Source of the DNA: Melioribacteraceae bacterium | GTDB lineage: Bacteria > Bacteroidota > Ignavibacteria > Ignavibacteriales > Melioribacteraceae | Assembly (NCBI GenBank): GCA_024103215.1 | Contig: JAGFIY010000039.1 | Location: 30,721 to 94,720 of the forward strand | Length of the DNA: 64,000 bases | Direction of reading: 5' to 3' | Shown here: positions 57,069 to 64,000 of the stretch, piece by piece | How positions within the stretch are numbered: the stretch's first letter is position 1 | How the letters are laid out: each line of letters starts with the position of its first letter | The notes under the pieces: model-generated | What the model was told of the DNA's origin: nothing | The model's input: only the letters and a program-made list of their open reading frames with translations | Databases searched by the model: none | Position numbers and translations under genes: made by a program

Positions 57069-58055
57069 ATGAATCAACTTTTTAACGAACTCAAGATAAT
57101 TATTGAGAAATACGAAAACTTTGTTATTACAACACACGTAAATCCTGATGCGGATGCAATTGGATCAGAACTTGCCTTGTACTTTTTGTTGAAGAAAAAA
57201 CTTAAAAGTGTTAAAATCATTAATACGAGCGAAACTCCGGAATATTTAACTTTCCTAGATAAGGACTCAATAATCGAACGGTATAAGAGTGAATTACATG
57301 ATGAGGAATTATCTAAAGCCGATGTTCTTATAGCTTTGGATCTTAATCAAATTTCTCGAACCGCTAGAATGAGCGATGAGGTCGGAAAGTTAAAAAGTCT
57401 AAAGGTTTGTATCGATCATCATCAAGCTCCGGAAGATTTTGCCGATCTTCTCATTAATGATATAACCTATACTGCAACAGGCGAGATAATTTTTGATTTC
57501 ATAGAGCAGACTTTTCCCGACGCATTTGATATAAATATTGCTGAAAATCTTTATGCTGCTATTATGACTGATACAGGTTCCTTCCGATTTGAAAGGACAA
57601 CTTCAAATACTCATTTGATTGCTGCAAAGCTATTAGATATGAACGTTAACCCGACAGAAATTTACAATAAAATTTATGATCAAAACAATTACTCAAAACT
57701 TAAACTGCTGGGACAGGCTTTAAGTGAATTAAAAATTACTCATGACGAAAAACTAGCCTATATGGTTATAACTCAAGAGATGTTGAAGCGTTTTGATACA
57801 AAGGAAACGGAAGTTGAAGGATTTGTGAATTATTGTGTTTCAATAAAAGGAGTTCAGATGGGATTACTGTTTTTCGAACTTAAGAATGGTATTAAAATTA
57901 GTTTCAGATCGAAAGGAAATATTCCTGTTAATAAACTTGCTGCCGAATTCGAGGGCGGCGGTCATCAGAATGCGGCGGGGGCTAGAATTTTTGATGCCAA
58001 ACTTGAAGAGTATTTAAATGACGTTATAAATGCAGCAAAAAAATATCTAGAATAG
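57069..58055 (+). CDS. DHH-family phosphoesterase, NrnA-like (nanoRNase/pAp phosphatase)
   Basis: The 328-residue protein has an N-terminal DHH domain with HVNPDADAIGSE (His23, Asp27, Asp29) and DHH at 116-118. The DHHA1 domain carries the GGGHQNAAGA motif near 298-307. This is the NrnA layout, enzymes that degrade short oligoribonucleotides and remove 3' phosphate from pAp. pAp is also the by-product of sulfotransferases, so it could serve the four sulfotransferases in this window, though the genes are far apart. Confidence 0.87.
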   Translation: MNQLFNELKIIIEKYENFVITTHVNPDADAIGSELALYFLLKKKLKSVKIINTSETPEYLTFLDKDSIIERYKSELHDEELSKADVLIALDLNQISRTARMSDEVGKLKSLKVCIDHHQAPEDFADLLINDITYTATGEIIFDFIEQTFPDAFDINIAENLYAAIMTDTGSFRFERTTSNTHLIAAKLLDMNVNPTEIYNKIYDQNNYSKLKLLGQALSELKITHDEKLAYMVITQEMLKRFDTKETEVEGFVNYCVSIKGVQMGLLFFELKNGIKISFRSKGNIPVNKLAAEFEGGGHQNAAGARIFDAKLEEYLNDVINAAKKYLE

Positions 58056-58063
58056 GAAAGATT

Positions 58064-59530
58064 ATGTTATTTGAATTAAATGTAAAATCAGCTATTAATC
58101 CAGTTTCAAAAACGGAGTATGGTTTAGTCACTTTTTATGAACCAAATAAAAAGAAAAAAAGTAGTGCAAAGATTAATAACATTCCGAGTTATTTACTTAA
58201 AAATTTGGAGGATAAAGAAACTGATTACATTAAATATTATCCGGATAAAGGAAAGATTCTTGTTCACTTTGTTTATAAGATTGATAAGGAAAAGATAACG
58301 CAGGATTACCTTAGAGACGCATTAGCGGGTGCGATTCAAGCTTTTGAAAAAGAAAATGTGTCAAGACTATATGTGGATCTAAATCTAGATAACGAATATA
58401 AAATTTTTAATTCTATTGAATATATGCTACAATCCGCAGTAGAAGGAATCTTTCTTGGAAACTACTCGTTTGATAAATACAAGAATGAAAAAAAACGGAA
58501 AAAACTTGAAGTGATTGTTCTTCATCAAAATCAGAATTTGATGAGGAAAATTATCTCCGAAACTGCTCATTTAATCGATGCTGTTTTTTTCGCAAAAGAT
58601 TTAGTTAACGAGCCGGCAATATCGCTTACTCCAAAATCATTTTTTCAGAGAATAAAGAATAAACTTAAAATAGCAGAAATCAAAGTTACTGCTTTAACAA
58701 AAGCAGAGATGCAGAAGATAAAAATGAACGCAATACTAGCAGTAGGAAACGGGAGTGAAAATCCACCGTATCTAATTAAACTGCACTACAAACCAAAACA
58801 AAAACCAAAGAAGAAAATTGCTTTGGTTGGGAAAGGTGTAACCTATGATACCGGTGGCTATTCAATTAAACCTACCAACGGTATGTATGAAATGAAAGCC
58901 GATATGGCCGGAGCGGCAACCGTTGTTGGTACAATACTCGCCGCTGCAAAATCAAATTTACCGATTGAACTTCTCGGTTATATTCCTGCGGTTGAAAATA
59001 TGATTTCCGGGAAAGCCTATAGACCAGGGGACATAATTAGAAGTTATTCAGGAAAAACAATTGATGTTAAAGATACAGATGCTGAGGGAAGAATTGTTTT
59101 AGCAGATGCTTTGACTTACGCGTGCGAAGCAAAACCGGAACAAATTATTGATTTCGCCACATTAACTGGCGCAGTAGCTGTAGCGTTGGGAGTTTACAGA
59201 GCAGGTGTGTTTACAAATGTTCAGGAACTTTCTGATAAATTGATTGATTCAGGCGAGAAAACATATGAACTGCTTTGGCAGCTTCCTTTCGGGAAAGAGT
59301 ATGAGAAATTAATCAAAAGCGATCTTGCGGACGTTAGTAATCTTGGTCCAAGATGGGGGGGTGCAATAACTGCTGGAAAATTTCTTGAACACTTTGTTGA
59401 TAAAAAAATTCCATGGGTTCATATCGATTTAGCAGGCCCGGCATTAAGCCATGATTTAAATAGTTACTCAAAGAAATATAACACCGGTTTTGGAGTCAGA
59501 TTGATGTATGATTATCTGAAGAATTTTTAA
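58064..59530 (+). CDS. Leucyl aminopeptidase (peptidase M17)
   Basis: The 488-residue protein has an N-terminal macro-like domain and a C-terminal catalytic domain. The latter contains GKGVTYDTGGYSIKP, MKADMAGAA and VKDTDAEGRIVLADAL. The metal ligands and the catalytic Lys and Arg of M17 are all present. The usual Asn of NTDAEGR is Asp here. The enzyme trims N-terminal residues from peptides in the cytoplasm. An AGGAAAG ribosome-binding site precedes the ATG, 8 bases after nrnA. Confidence 0.92.
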   Translation: MLFELNVKSAINPVSKTEYGLVTFYEPNKKKKSSAKINNIPSYLLKNLEDKETDYIKYYPDKGKILVHFVYKIDKEKITQDYLRDALAGAIQAFEKENVSRLYVDLNLDNEYKIFNSIEYMLQSAVEGIFLGNYSFDKYKNEKKRKKLEVIVLHQNQNLMRKIISETAHLIDAVFFAKDLVNEPAISLTPKSFFQRIKNKLKIAEIKVTALTKAEMQKIKMNAILAVGNGSENPPYLIKLHYKPKQKPKKKIALVGKGVTYDTGGYSIKPTNGMYEMKADMAGAATVVGTILAAAKSNLPIELLGYIPAVENMISGKAYRPGDIIRSYSGKTIDVKDTDAEGRIVLADALTYACEAKPEQIIDFATLTGAVAVALGVYRAGVFTNVQELSDKLIDSGEKTYELLWQLPFGKEYEKLIKSDLADVSNLGPRWGGAITAGKFLEHFVDKKIPWVHIDLAGPALSHDLNSYSKKYNTGFGVRLMYDYLKNF

Positions 59531-59533
59531 TAT

Positions 59534-60217
59534 TTATAATTCCTTCGGATGAAGTATTCCGTCTTTCATCTCGTAAATTTTATCCGCTAATTTCAGCAGA
59601 TCAAGATTGTGGGTTACAATGAGCAGAGTAATATTGAACTTTTCTTTTAACTCCAATAAAAGCGAATTAATTACCGCGCTGTTTTCAGAATCTAAATTTC
59701 CGGTAGGCTCATCGGCAAAAATGATTTCGGGATAATTTGCTATTGCTCTAGCAACTGCAACACGCTGCTGTTCGCCACCGGATAGCTGAGCAGGTTTGTG
59801 ACTTGCACGATCCGATAATCCAACCAAATCCAAAATTTTTCTTGCATCTTTCTTTGCAGCGGGTAATGATATACCTTTCAAGATCATCGGGATTGCAACA
59901 TTTTCTTCCGCCGTAAACTCCCCAAGAAGTTGGTGAAATTGGAATACAAAACCTATGTGCTTATTTCTAAATTCCGAAATCGATTTATCCTTTTTATCAA
60001 AAATGTTCTCACCCAGAATTTCTACATTTCCTTTATCAGGCATATCTAATCCGCTTAAAATGTGCAGCAACGTGCTTTTACCAGAACCGGATTTCCCTGC
60101 GATCATCGTCACTTTGTTTTTCTCAAGTTCAAAATCAATTCCCTTTAGAATTTTTAGCTCAACGCCTTCAGTTGTGAAGAAGGATTTGTGAATATTTTCC
60201 GATTTAAGAATTATCAT
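59534..60217 (-). CDS. LolD-like lipoprotein-release ABC ATPase
   Basis: This 227-residue ATPase has intact Walker A GKSGSGKST (41-49), the Q-loop [26 protein letters not shown], and the switch His in VTHNLD. A longer frame begins at 60286 inside the permease gene, but ATG 60217 is just after the permease stop and gives the proper N-terminus MIILKSENIHKSF. With the two LolC/E permeases upstream it forms an outer-membrane-lipoprotein release complex. Confidence 0.9.
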   Translation of the reverse strand: MIILKSENIHKSFFTTEGVELKILKGIDFELEKNKVTMIAGKSGSGKSTLLHILSGLDMPDKGNVEILGENIFDKKDKSISEFRNKHIGFVFQFHQLLGEFTAEENVAIPMILKGISLPAAKKDARKILDLVGLSDRASHKPAQLSGGEQQRVAVARAIANYPEIIFADEPTGNLDSENSAVINSLLLELKEKFNITLLIVTHNLDLLKLADKIYEMKDGILHPKEL

Positions 60218-60218
60218 T

Positions 60219-61448
60219 CTATTCCCATTTAATTGATTCAATAATACTCTGCGAAGCAGCTTTTTTAGCCGGATAAATCGAAGCAAGAGAAGTAAGCAAA
60301 AATGCTATAACTGAAATATAGACCACATCACTGGTGAGCACTTTAATCGGCATCGCATCAATGATAAACTTTTGTGGATCAAGAGGGTAAAAATTAAATT
60401 CAATTTGCAGGTAACAAACTAGTAATCCGATAACTGTTCCGGTTAAAGTTCCTACGATTGCGATCAAAATTCCTTCGATGAAAAATATCTTTTTGATTTG
60501 ATATTGAGTTGCACCAAGAGTTTGGAGTACCGCAATATCTTTTTTCTTCTCTATAACGCTCATTGAAAGTGATGACAGAATATTGAAAGTGGAAACCGCG
60601 ATAATCAACCCAAGCAAGAAATATGCTGCCCATTTTTCAATCTGCATTACATCATATAAATTTCGATGAAGATCATACCAAGTGTTGATTGTGATTCTAC
60701 CACTATTTTGAAAACTGCTTTCGATAATTTTTTTGAAATTCTCGGATTGATTTATATCATTAAGCCAAAATTCCATGCCTGAAATTCTTCCCGGCGAAGC
60801 AAATACTTCTTGTGCCGAAGTCAGTGAAGTGAATGAAGAATTATAATCATAATCTTTATTGTTTGATTGAAATATACCTTTTACCACAAATGGTTTTATT
60901 TCGGGTATCGGATTGATTCCGGTGAGCGCTTTTTCGACTTTTTTAAATGAAGTAACGAGCACCGTATCACCAATAAACTTGCGTAGTTTTATCGCCATTT
61001 GTGAACCGAGAATAATTTGATTCTTTGCAGTAAACTGAGCATCACCAGCAACTAAAATTTTAGCCAAAGCACTGTACTCACGTTCTGCCTCATTTCCAAT
61101 TCCCTTCAAGTTAATAATCTCATACGAACGATCAGTAACGAGAATTGCTTTGCCATCAATAAATTTTGAAGAATATTTAATTTCAATATGAGAGTTATTT
61201 AATTCTTTTTCCGGAATTATAAAATTCTGATTTTTTGATTCCTCGTATCTTACTTGTACATGCGGATCAAATCCCTGAAGCATTTCGTGAACAATTTCGC
61301 CAAACCCGTTGAAGACCGAAATTACAATTATCAATGCAGCAACACCAATAGAGACTCCCAGAGTAGAAACAGCTGAAATTATCGAAATAAAACTTGATCT
61401 GTTTTTTGAGCGCACATATTTTTTAGCTACAAAAAATTCAAACATCAA
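60219..61448 (-). CDS. LolC/LolE-family permease
   Basis: The 409-residue protein starts FVAKKYVRSKNRSSFISIISAVSTLGVSIGVAAL, the classic LolC/E N-terminus. A long periplasmic domain follows, then three C-terminal helices, and SIYPAKKAASQSIIESIKWE at the end. It extracts lipoproteins from the inner membrane and passes them to LolA. It overlaps the preceding permease by 4 bases, and the ATPase follows. Which of the two is LolC or LolE cannot be decided by eye. Confidence 0.88.
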   Translation of the reverse strand: MMFEFFVAKKYVRSKNRSSFISIISAVSTLGVSIGVAALIIVISVFNGFGEIVHEMLQGFDPHVQVRYEESKNQNFIIPEKELNNSHIEIKYSSKFIDGKAILVTDRSYEIINLKGIGNEAEREYSALAKILVAGDAQFTAKNQIILGSQMAIKLRKFIGDTVLVTSFKKVEKALTGINPIPEIKPFVVKGIFQSNNKDYDYNSSFTSLTSAQEVFASPGRISGMEFWLNDINQSENFKKIIESSFQNSGRITINTWYDLHRNLYDVMQIEKWAAYFLLGLIIAVSTFNILSSLSMSVIEKKKDIAVLQTLGATQYQIKKIFFIEGILIAIVGTLTGTVIGLLVCYLQIEFNFYPLDPQKFIIDAMPIKVLTSDVVYISVIAFLLTSLASIYPAKKAASQSIIESIKWE

Positions 61449-62647
61449 TTGAACCTTAATGATTTTATTATGTTGATTTTCGAGGCAATTATTGATGGTA
61501 CAACAGCACTTGCAAGAGAAAGAATTACAGCAATGATAGATACAAAAGTGTTCAAAAATAAATTTAGCTCGATAGGCACTTGGGTGAGAAAATATATTTC
61601 TCCCGGGAGTTTAATCAAACCATATTCATTCTGAATTAATGTAAGAGTAAGTGCAATTAAATTTCCAATAATAATTCCCAGTAGAGAAATCACAAAACCT
61701 TGAAACATGAAAATTTTTCTTATCGATTTTTTTGTAGCACCTAATGTTTTTAAAGTCCCTATTTCTTTTATCCTCTCCATTACTACCATCAGCATCGATC
61801 CAATTACATTGAATGCCGCTACTAAAATTATCAATCCTAGTACAATTGGTACGGGTTTTTTCTGCAGTTCGAGCCAGGTAAAAATATTTTGGTAAACTTG
61901 GAATACAGTTCTTACATAGTAAGGATATTGGAGACCATCTCTGAGATTATCCGCGAACAATTCAATTTTTGAGATATCGGTCAATCTAATATCATAACCC
62001 GATATCTTGTTTTCTGCGTAAAATAATTTTTGAGAATAATTCAAATCAACATAAATAACTTGATCGTCATATTCGTACATACCAGATTCATAAATTCCAT
62101 CGACAATCAATTGATCAACAACAGGGGGAGATGAAAAGTCTGAAAATGCATTCTTTTTCAAGCCGAAAATTATCACACTATCTCCCAGCTTAATCCCAAG
62201 TTTATCTGCTAGTTTAACTCCGATATAGATTTTATTCACATCATCTGATGAATTTTTGCTCGTCGTTAACATACCTTTAAGCAGTGATTCTGGATTTTTC
62301 TTACCGATTAAAATAACACCTTCCGACCTGCTCTGGCTTCTAATAATAATATTTCGGGAAAGAAAAGGTGTGACAGATTTTAATACTTGATCTTCTGCAA
62401 ATTTCGAAAGTGAAGAATCTTCTGAGTCGATATCCCTTCCATCGAATGAAGTAATTTTTATATGATCATTGAAATTGATTATTTTATTCTCGATGCTTTT
62501 TTCGAAGCCACTTAATATGGAGAGAGCAGAAATTAATATTGCCACACCAAGTGCGATTCCGCAGATAGCTATAATAGAAAGTAACGAAAAGAAAGATTTC
62601 TTATTAGATAGGATAAATTTTTTTGCTATGTAAGATTCTGGTTTCAT
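61445..62647 (-). CDS. LolC/LolE-family permease
   Basis: This is the first gene of the lolDCE-type operon, 400 residues. It has the same fold as its neighbour: YIAKKFILSNKKSFFSLLSIIAICGIALGVAIL, a periplasmic domain, the coupling region MVVMERIKEIGTLKTLGATKKSIRKIF, and a final KINIIKSLRFN. The two permeases are paralogues that form the heterodimer. Transcription runs leftward, away from the tRNA array. Confidence 0.88.
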   Translation of the reverse strand: MKPESYIAKKFILSNKKSFFSLLSIIAICGIALGVAILISALSILSGFEKSIENKIINFNDHIKITSFDGRDIDSEDSSLSKFAEDQVLKSVTPFLSRNIIIRSQSRSEGVILIGKKNPESLLKGMLTTSKNSSDDVNKIYIGVKLADKLGIKLGDSVIIFGLKKNAFSDFSSPPVVDQLIVDGIYESGMYEYDDQVIYVDLNYSQKLFYAENKISGYDIRLTDISKIELFADNLRDGLQYPYYVRTVFQVYQNIFTWLELQKKPVPIVLGLIILVAAFNVIGSMLMVVMERIKEIGTLKTLGATKKSIRKIFMFQGFVISLLGIIIGNLIALTLTLIQNEYGLIKLPGEIYFLTQVPIELNLFLNTFVSIIAVILSLASAVVPSIIASKINIIKSLRFN

Positions 62648-62695
62648 TAAAAACGAATATTTTTCAATTGAAAACTACTATAAAAAAAGAAGATA

Positions 62696-62729
62696 TGGAA
62701 TTGACTTTAGCGGATGAATATAATAATTT
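62696..62729 (+). promoter_or_regulatory. Candidate promoter for the tRNA array
   Basis: Upstream of tRNA-Pro, an exact TATAAT lies at 62719-62724. TTGACT at 62701-62706 lies 17 bases before a weaker TAATTT (62724-62729). Neither pair is ideal: TATAAT is only 12 bases from TTGACT, and its own 17-base partner is TGGAAT. One of these is probably the stable-RNA promoter. Low certainty. Confidence 0.35.
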
Positions 62730-62770
62730 AGTCAGTCTTATTTGAAAGTTATTTGAAAAAATTGAAATAC

Positions 62771-62845
62771 CGGGGCGTAGCGTAGTCCGGTTAGCGCGCC
62801 TGCTTTGGGAGCAGGAGGTCGCAGGTTCAAATCCTGCCGCCCCGA
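62771..62845 (+). tRNA. tRNA-Pro (anticodon TGG)
   Basis: A 75-nt cloverleaf is visible: acceptor CGGGGCG/CGCCCCG, anticodon stem CCTGC/GCAGG with loop TTTGGGA, T arm GCAGG-TTCAAAT-CCTGC, discriminator A. No CCA is encoded. Confidence 0.96.
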
Positions 62846-62902
62846 CAGGGTTCTCATATTATTGAATTGTTGACTGGGTAAGAAGCAAATTTTTAATTAG
62901 CT

Positions 62903-62976
62903 GCGCCCGTAGCTCAATTGGATAGAGCAACAGCCTTCTAAGCTGTAGGTTAGTGGTTCGAGTCCACTCTGGCGTA
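62903..62976 (+). tRNA. tRNA-Arg (anticodon TCT), imperfect acceptor stem
   Basis: A 74-nt cloverleaf with the D arm GCTC/GAGC, anticodon stem ACAGC/GCTGT with loop CTTCTAA, and T arm AGTGG-TTCGAGT-CCACT is present. The acceptor strands GCGCCCG and CTGGCGT give one G-U wobble at the end pair and one C-U mismatch at position 6-67. The rest is canonical. No CCA is encoded. Confidence 0.9.
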
Positions 62977-62981
62977 CATTG

Positions 62982-63053
62982 TTAAATCCTAATTGCTAAT
63001 TTCTAAATCCTAAATTTGCTGTTAGAATTTAGTGCTTAGAATTTAGAATTTGT
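62982..63053 (+). repeat. AT-rich inverted-repeat element between tRNA-Arg and tRNA-His
   Basis: CTAAAT occurs at 63003-63008 and 63010-63015, and its complement ATTTAG at 63027-63032 and 63041-63046. They form a loose stem-loop in a non-coding stretch. Related words (TAAATCCTAA, TAGAATTTAG) recur through the segment. It may be one copy of a dispersed intergenic repeat; no other copy was seen in this window. Confidence 0.4.
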
Positions 63054-63060
63054 TCTATAC

Positions 63061-63135
63061 GGTGGGTGTAGCTCAGTTGGTTAGAGCGTCTGGTTGTGGC
63101 CCAGAAGGTCATGGGTTCAAATCCCATCACTCACC
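63061..63135 (+). tRNA. tRNA-His (anticodon GTG)
   Basis: A 75-nt cloverleaf including the extra G at position -1 that pairs with C73, the identity mark of tRNA-His. Acceptor GTGGGTG/CACTCAC (one G-U pair), anticodon stem TCTGG/CCAGA with loop TTGTGGC, T arm ATGGG-TTCAAAT-CCCAT. Confidence 0.96.
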
Positions 63136-63195
63136 CAAGCAAAGTATAAAGCAGCATTAAAAGTTTTCTTTTTCTTTATACTTTTTACTTGATTA

Positions 63196-63267
63196 GGCCC
63201 CATCGTCTAATGGTTAGGACCTCGCCCTTTCACGGCTGTAATAGGGGTTCGAATCCCCTTGGGGTCA
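63196..63267 (+). tRNA. tRNA-Glu (anticodon TTC), copy 1
   Basis: A 72-nt cloverleaf: acceptor GGCCCCA/TGGGGTC, anticodon loop CTTTCAC, T arm GGGG-TTCGAAT-CCCC. The 3' half of the anticodon stem reads GGCTG, giving a C-U mismatch against TCGCC. The second copy has GGCGG and no mismatch. Otherwise the two are identical. Confidence 0.93.
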
Positions 63268-63274
63268 CAAAATC

Positions 63275-63300
63275 AGAGCGGAAACTATCCGCTCTTTTTT
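63275..63300 (+). terminator. Intrinsic terminator after the first tRNA-Glu
   Basis: Stem AGAGCGGA / TCCGCTCT with loop AACTA, followed by a run of T. It lies 7 bases after the tRNA, so the second tRNA-Glu is probably transcribed from its own promoter or by read-through. Confidence 0.85.
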
Positions 63301-63413
63301 ATAGATTTTTGAATCGTTCTTCTATTTTTTCCCCAAGTAAAAATTTTTAGAAAGTTCATTGTGTGTAACATTCAACTTTTTCCTTTACACTTTGGTCTTT
63401 ATACTTGAAGTTA

Positions 63414-63485
63414 GGCCCCATCGTCTAATGGTTAGGACCTCGCCCTTTCACGGCGGTAATAGGGGTTCGAATCCCCTTGGGGTCA
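63414..63485 (+). tRNA. tRNA-Glu (anticodon TTC), copy 2
   Basis: A 72-nt cloverleaf matching copy 1 except for one base in the anticodon stem (GGCGG here). All stems are well paired. The upstream bases TCTTTATACTTGAAG resemble the bases before copy 1, consistent with a duplication. Confidence 0.96.
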
Positions 63486-63486
63486 C

Positions 63487-63520
63487 AAAAACCCTCCTTT
63501 GATTGAGGGTTTTTCTTTTT
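63487..63520 (+). terminator. Intrinsic terminator after the second tRNA-Glu
   Basis: A perfect stem AAAAACCCTC / GAGGGTTTTT with an 8-base loop, followed by C and a T run. It ends the tRNA array. Confidence 0.88.
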
Positions 63521-63565
63521 TAAATCTTATTCATATTTTCTCATCGTAAATATTTCAGAAAAAGA

Positions 63566-64000
63566 ATGAAAAATCATACTGATTATCCAATCTCTTTAGC
63601 CGGTAAAAAAGAATACAAAACAGATCGTTCCAAAATTAAGGGGGGTTTTTTAGGTAGACGATTATTTTATCCCCGCTTAATAAAAGTAGTTTATGAATCC
63701 AACCAAATGACGAAAAAAAAATTGTACAACAGATATAATTGGGTAGCATCTTCTTTAGCCACTATTAGAGCAATGGAGAAAGCAGGAATTGACATACATG
63801 CCGAGGGTTTAGATAATATAGAGAAATTTGACGGACCTGCAGTTTTTGTTGGGAACCATATGAGCACTCTTGAAACAGTTGCTTTACCAACTTTTATTCA
63901 GCCTATTAAATCGGTTGTTTATGTGATAAAAGAAGAGTTAACAAGATATCCCTTATTTGGACCTGTTGCTGCAGCGAGACATCCAATACTCGTTGGTAGA
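63566..64000 (+). CDS. PlsC-like 1-acyl-glycerol-3-phosphate acyltransferase, N-terminal fragment
   Basis: The frame is open from ATG 63566 to the window end, giving 145 residues. It has a short basic N-terminus and a VFVGNHMSTLETVALP motif near 97-112. This is the NHX4(D/E) motif of PlsC-family acyltransferases, here with Glu. AARHPILVGR, matching the region before the second glycerophosphate-binding motif, follows. The enzyme acylates lysophosphatidic acid in membrane lipid synthesis. The C-terminus is outside the window, so completeness cannot be judged. Confidence 0.8.
   Translation, partial: MKNHTDYPISLAGKKEYKTDRSKIKGGFLGRRLFYPRLIKVVYESNQMTKKKLYNRYNWVASSLATIRAMEKAGIDIHAEGLDNIEKFDGPAVFVGNHMSTLETVALPTFIQPIKSVVYVIKEELTRYPLFGPVAAARHPILVGR

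Noticed and set aside
60218..60286. Extended N-terminus of the LolD-like ATPase
   Set aside because: It lies inside the LolC/E permease gene. ATG 60217 follows the permease stop and begins the conserved ATPase sequence.

Overview
This 64 kb window reads as a chromosomal segment of an AT-rich, Gram-negative bacterium. The gene set suggests the Bacteroidota/Chlorobiota superphylum, most likely Ignavibacteria or a close relative. This is inferred from gene content: Kor-type 2-oxoacid:ferredoxin oxidoreductase, the DUF2723 glycosyltransferase, LolCDE and MacAB/TolC-type envelope systems, AtuA-like proteins, and a giant outer-membrane protein with a terminal Phe. Clear Shine-Dalgarno sequences and frequent TTG starts fit this better than typical Bacteroidetes. 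There is no rRNA operon, insertion sequence, phage gene, integrase or CRISPR array. No gene-free stretch exceeds 300 bases.

Layout: 1-5.2 kb holds the end of a Ycf48-like propeller protein, murA, a membrane metallopeptidase/TPR protein and a CCA-adding/poly(A) polymerase-type enzyme. 5.4-12.6 kb is a tripartite efflux operon (TolC, MacA-like adaptor, ATPase, three MacB-like permeases). 12.7-16.1 kb is a giant outer-membrane protein. 16.1-20.8 kb carries a Nudix hydrolase, PfkB kinase, mtnA, recO and an HtrA protease, closed by a terminator. 20.9-26.8 kb carries aroC, a metallo-beta-lactamase-fold hydrolase, a divergent two-gene ABC transporter, an acyl-CoA carboxylase subunit and an epimerase.

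26.9-43.4 kb is the accessory-looking part, a surface-glycan locus. It has a glycosyltransferase-flippase fusion, three sulfotransferases on the minus strand, a GT4 glycosyltransferase, a fourth sulfotransferase, a GT2 with an apparent CTG start and a DUF2723 glycosyltransferase. These are followed by two MBOAT acyltransferase/SGNH-like pairs around an acyl-activating ligase. Together they predict a sulfated and acylated extracytoplasmic glycan or glycolipid. The locus is bordered on the right by tRNA-Cys and tRNA-Gly.

43.7-64 kb is housekeeping: UPF0316, pcm, miaA, an AtuA pair, prfB, an MGMT-family protein, LiaF-like and PspC-like envelope-stress genes, nadE, dsbD, korAB, nrnA, a leucyl aminopeptidase and lolDCE. 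A five-tRNA array (Pro, Arg, His, Glu, Glu) and the start of a PlsC-type acyltransferase follow. The most notable single observation is that prfB keeps its autoregulatory +1 frameshift site, but the in-frame stop is TAA, not the usual TGA.
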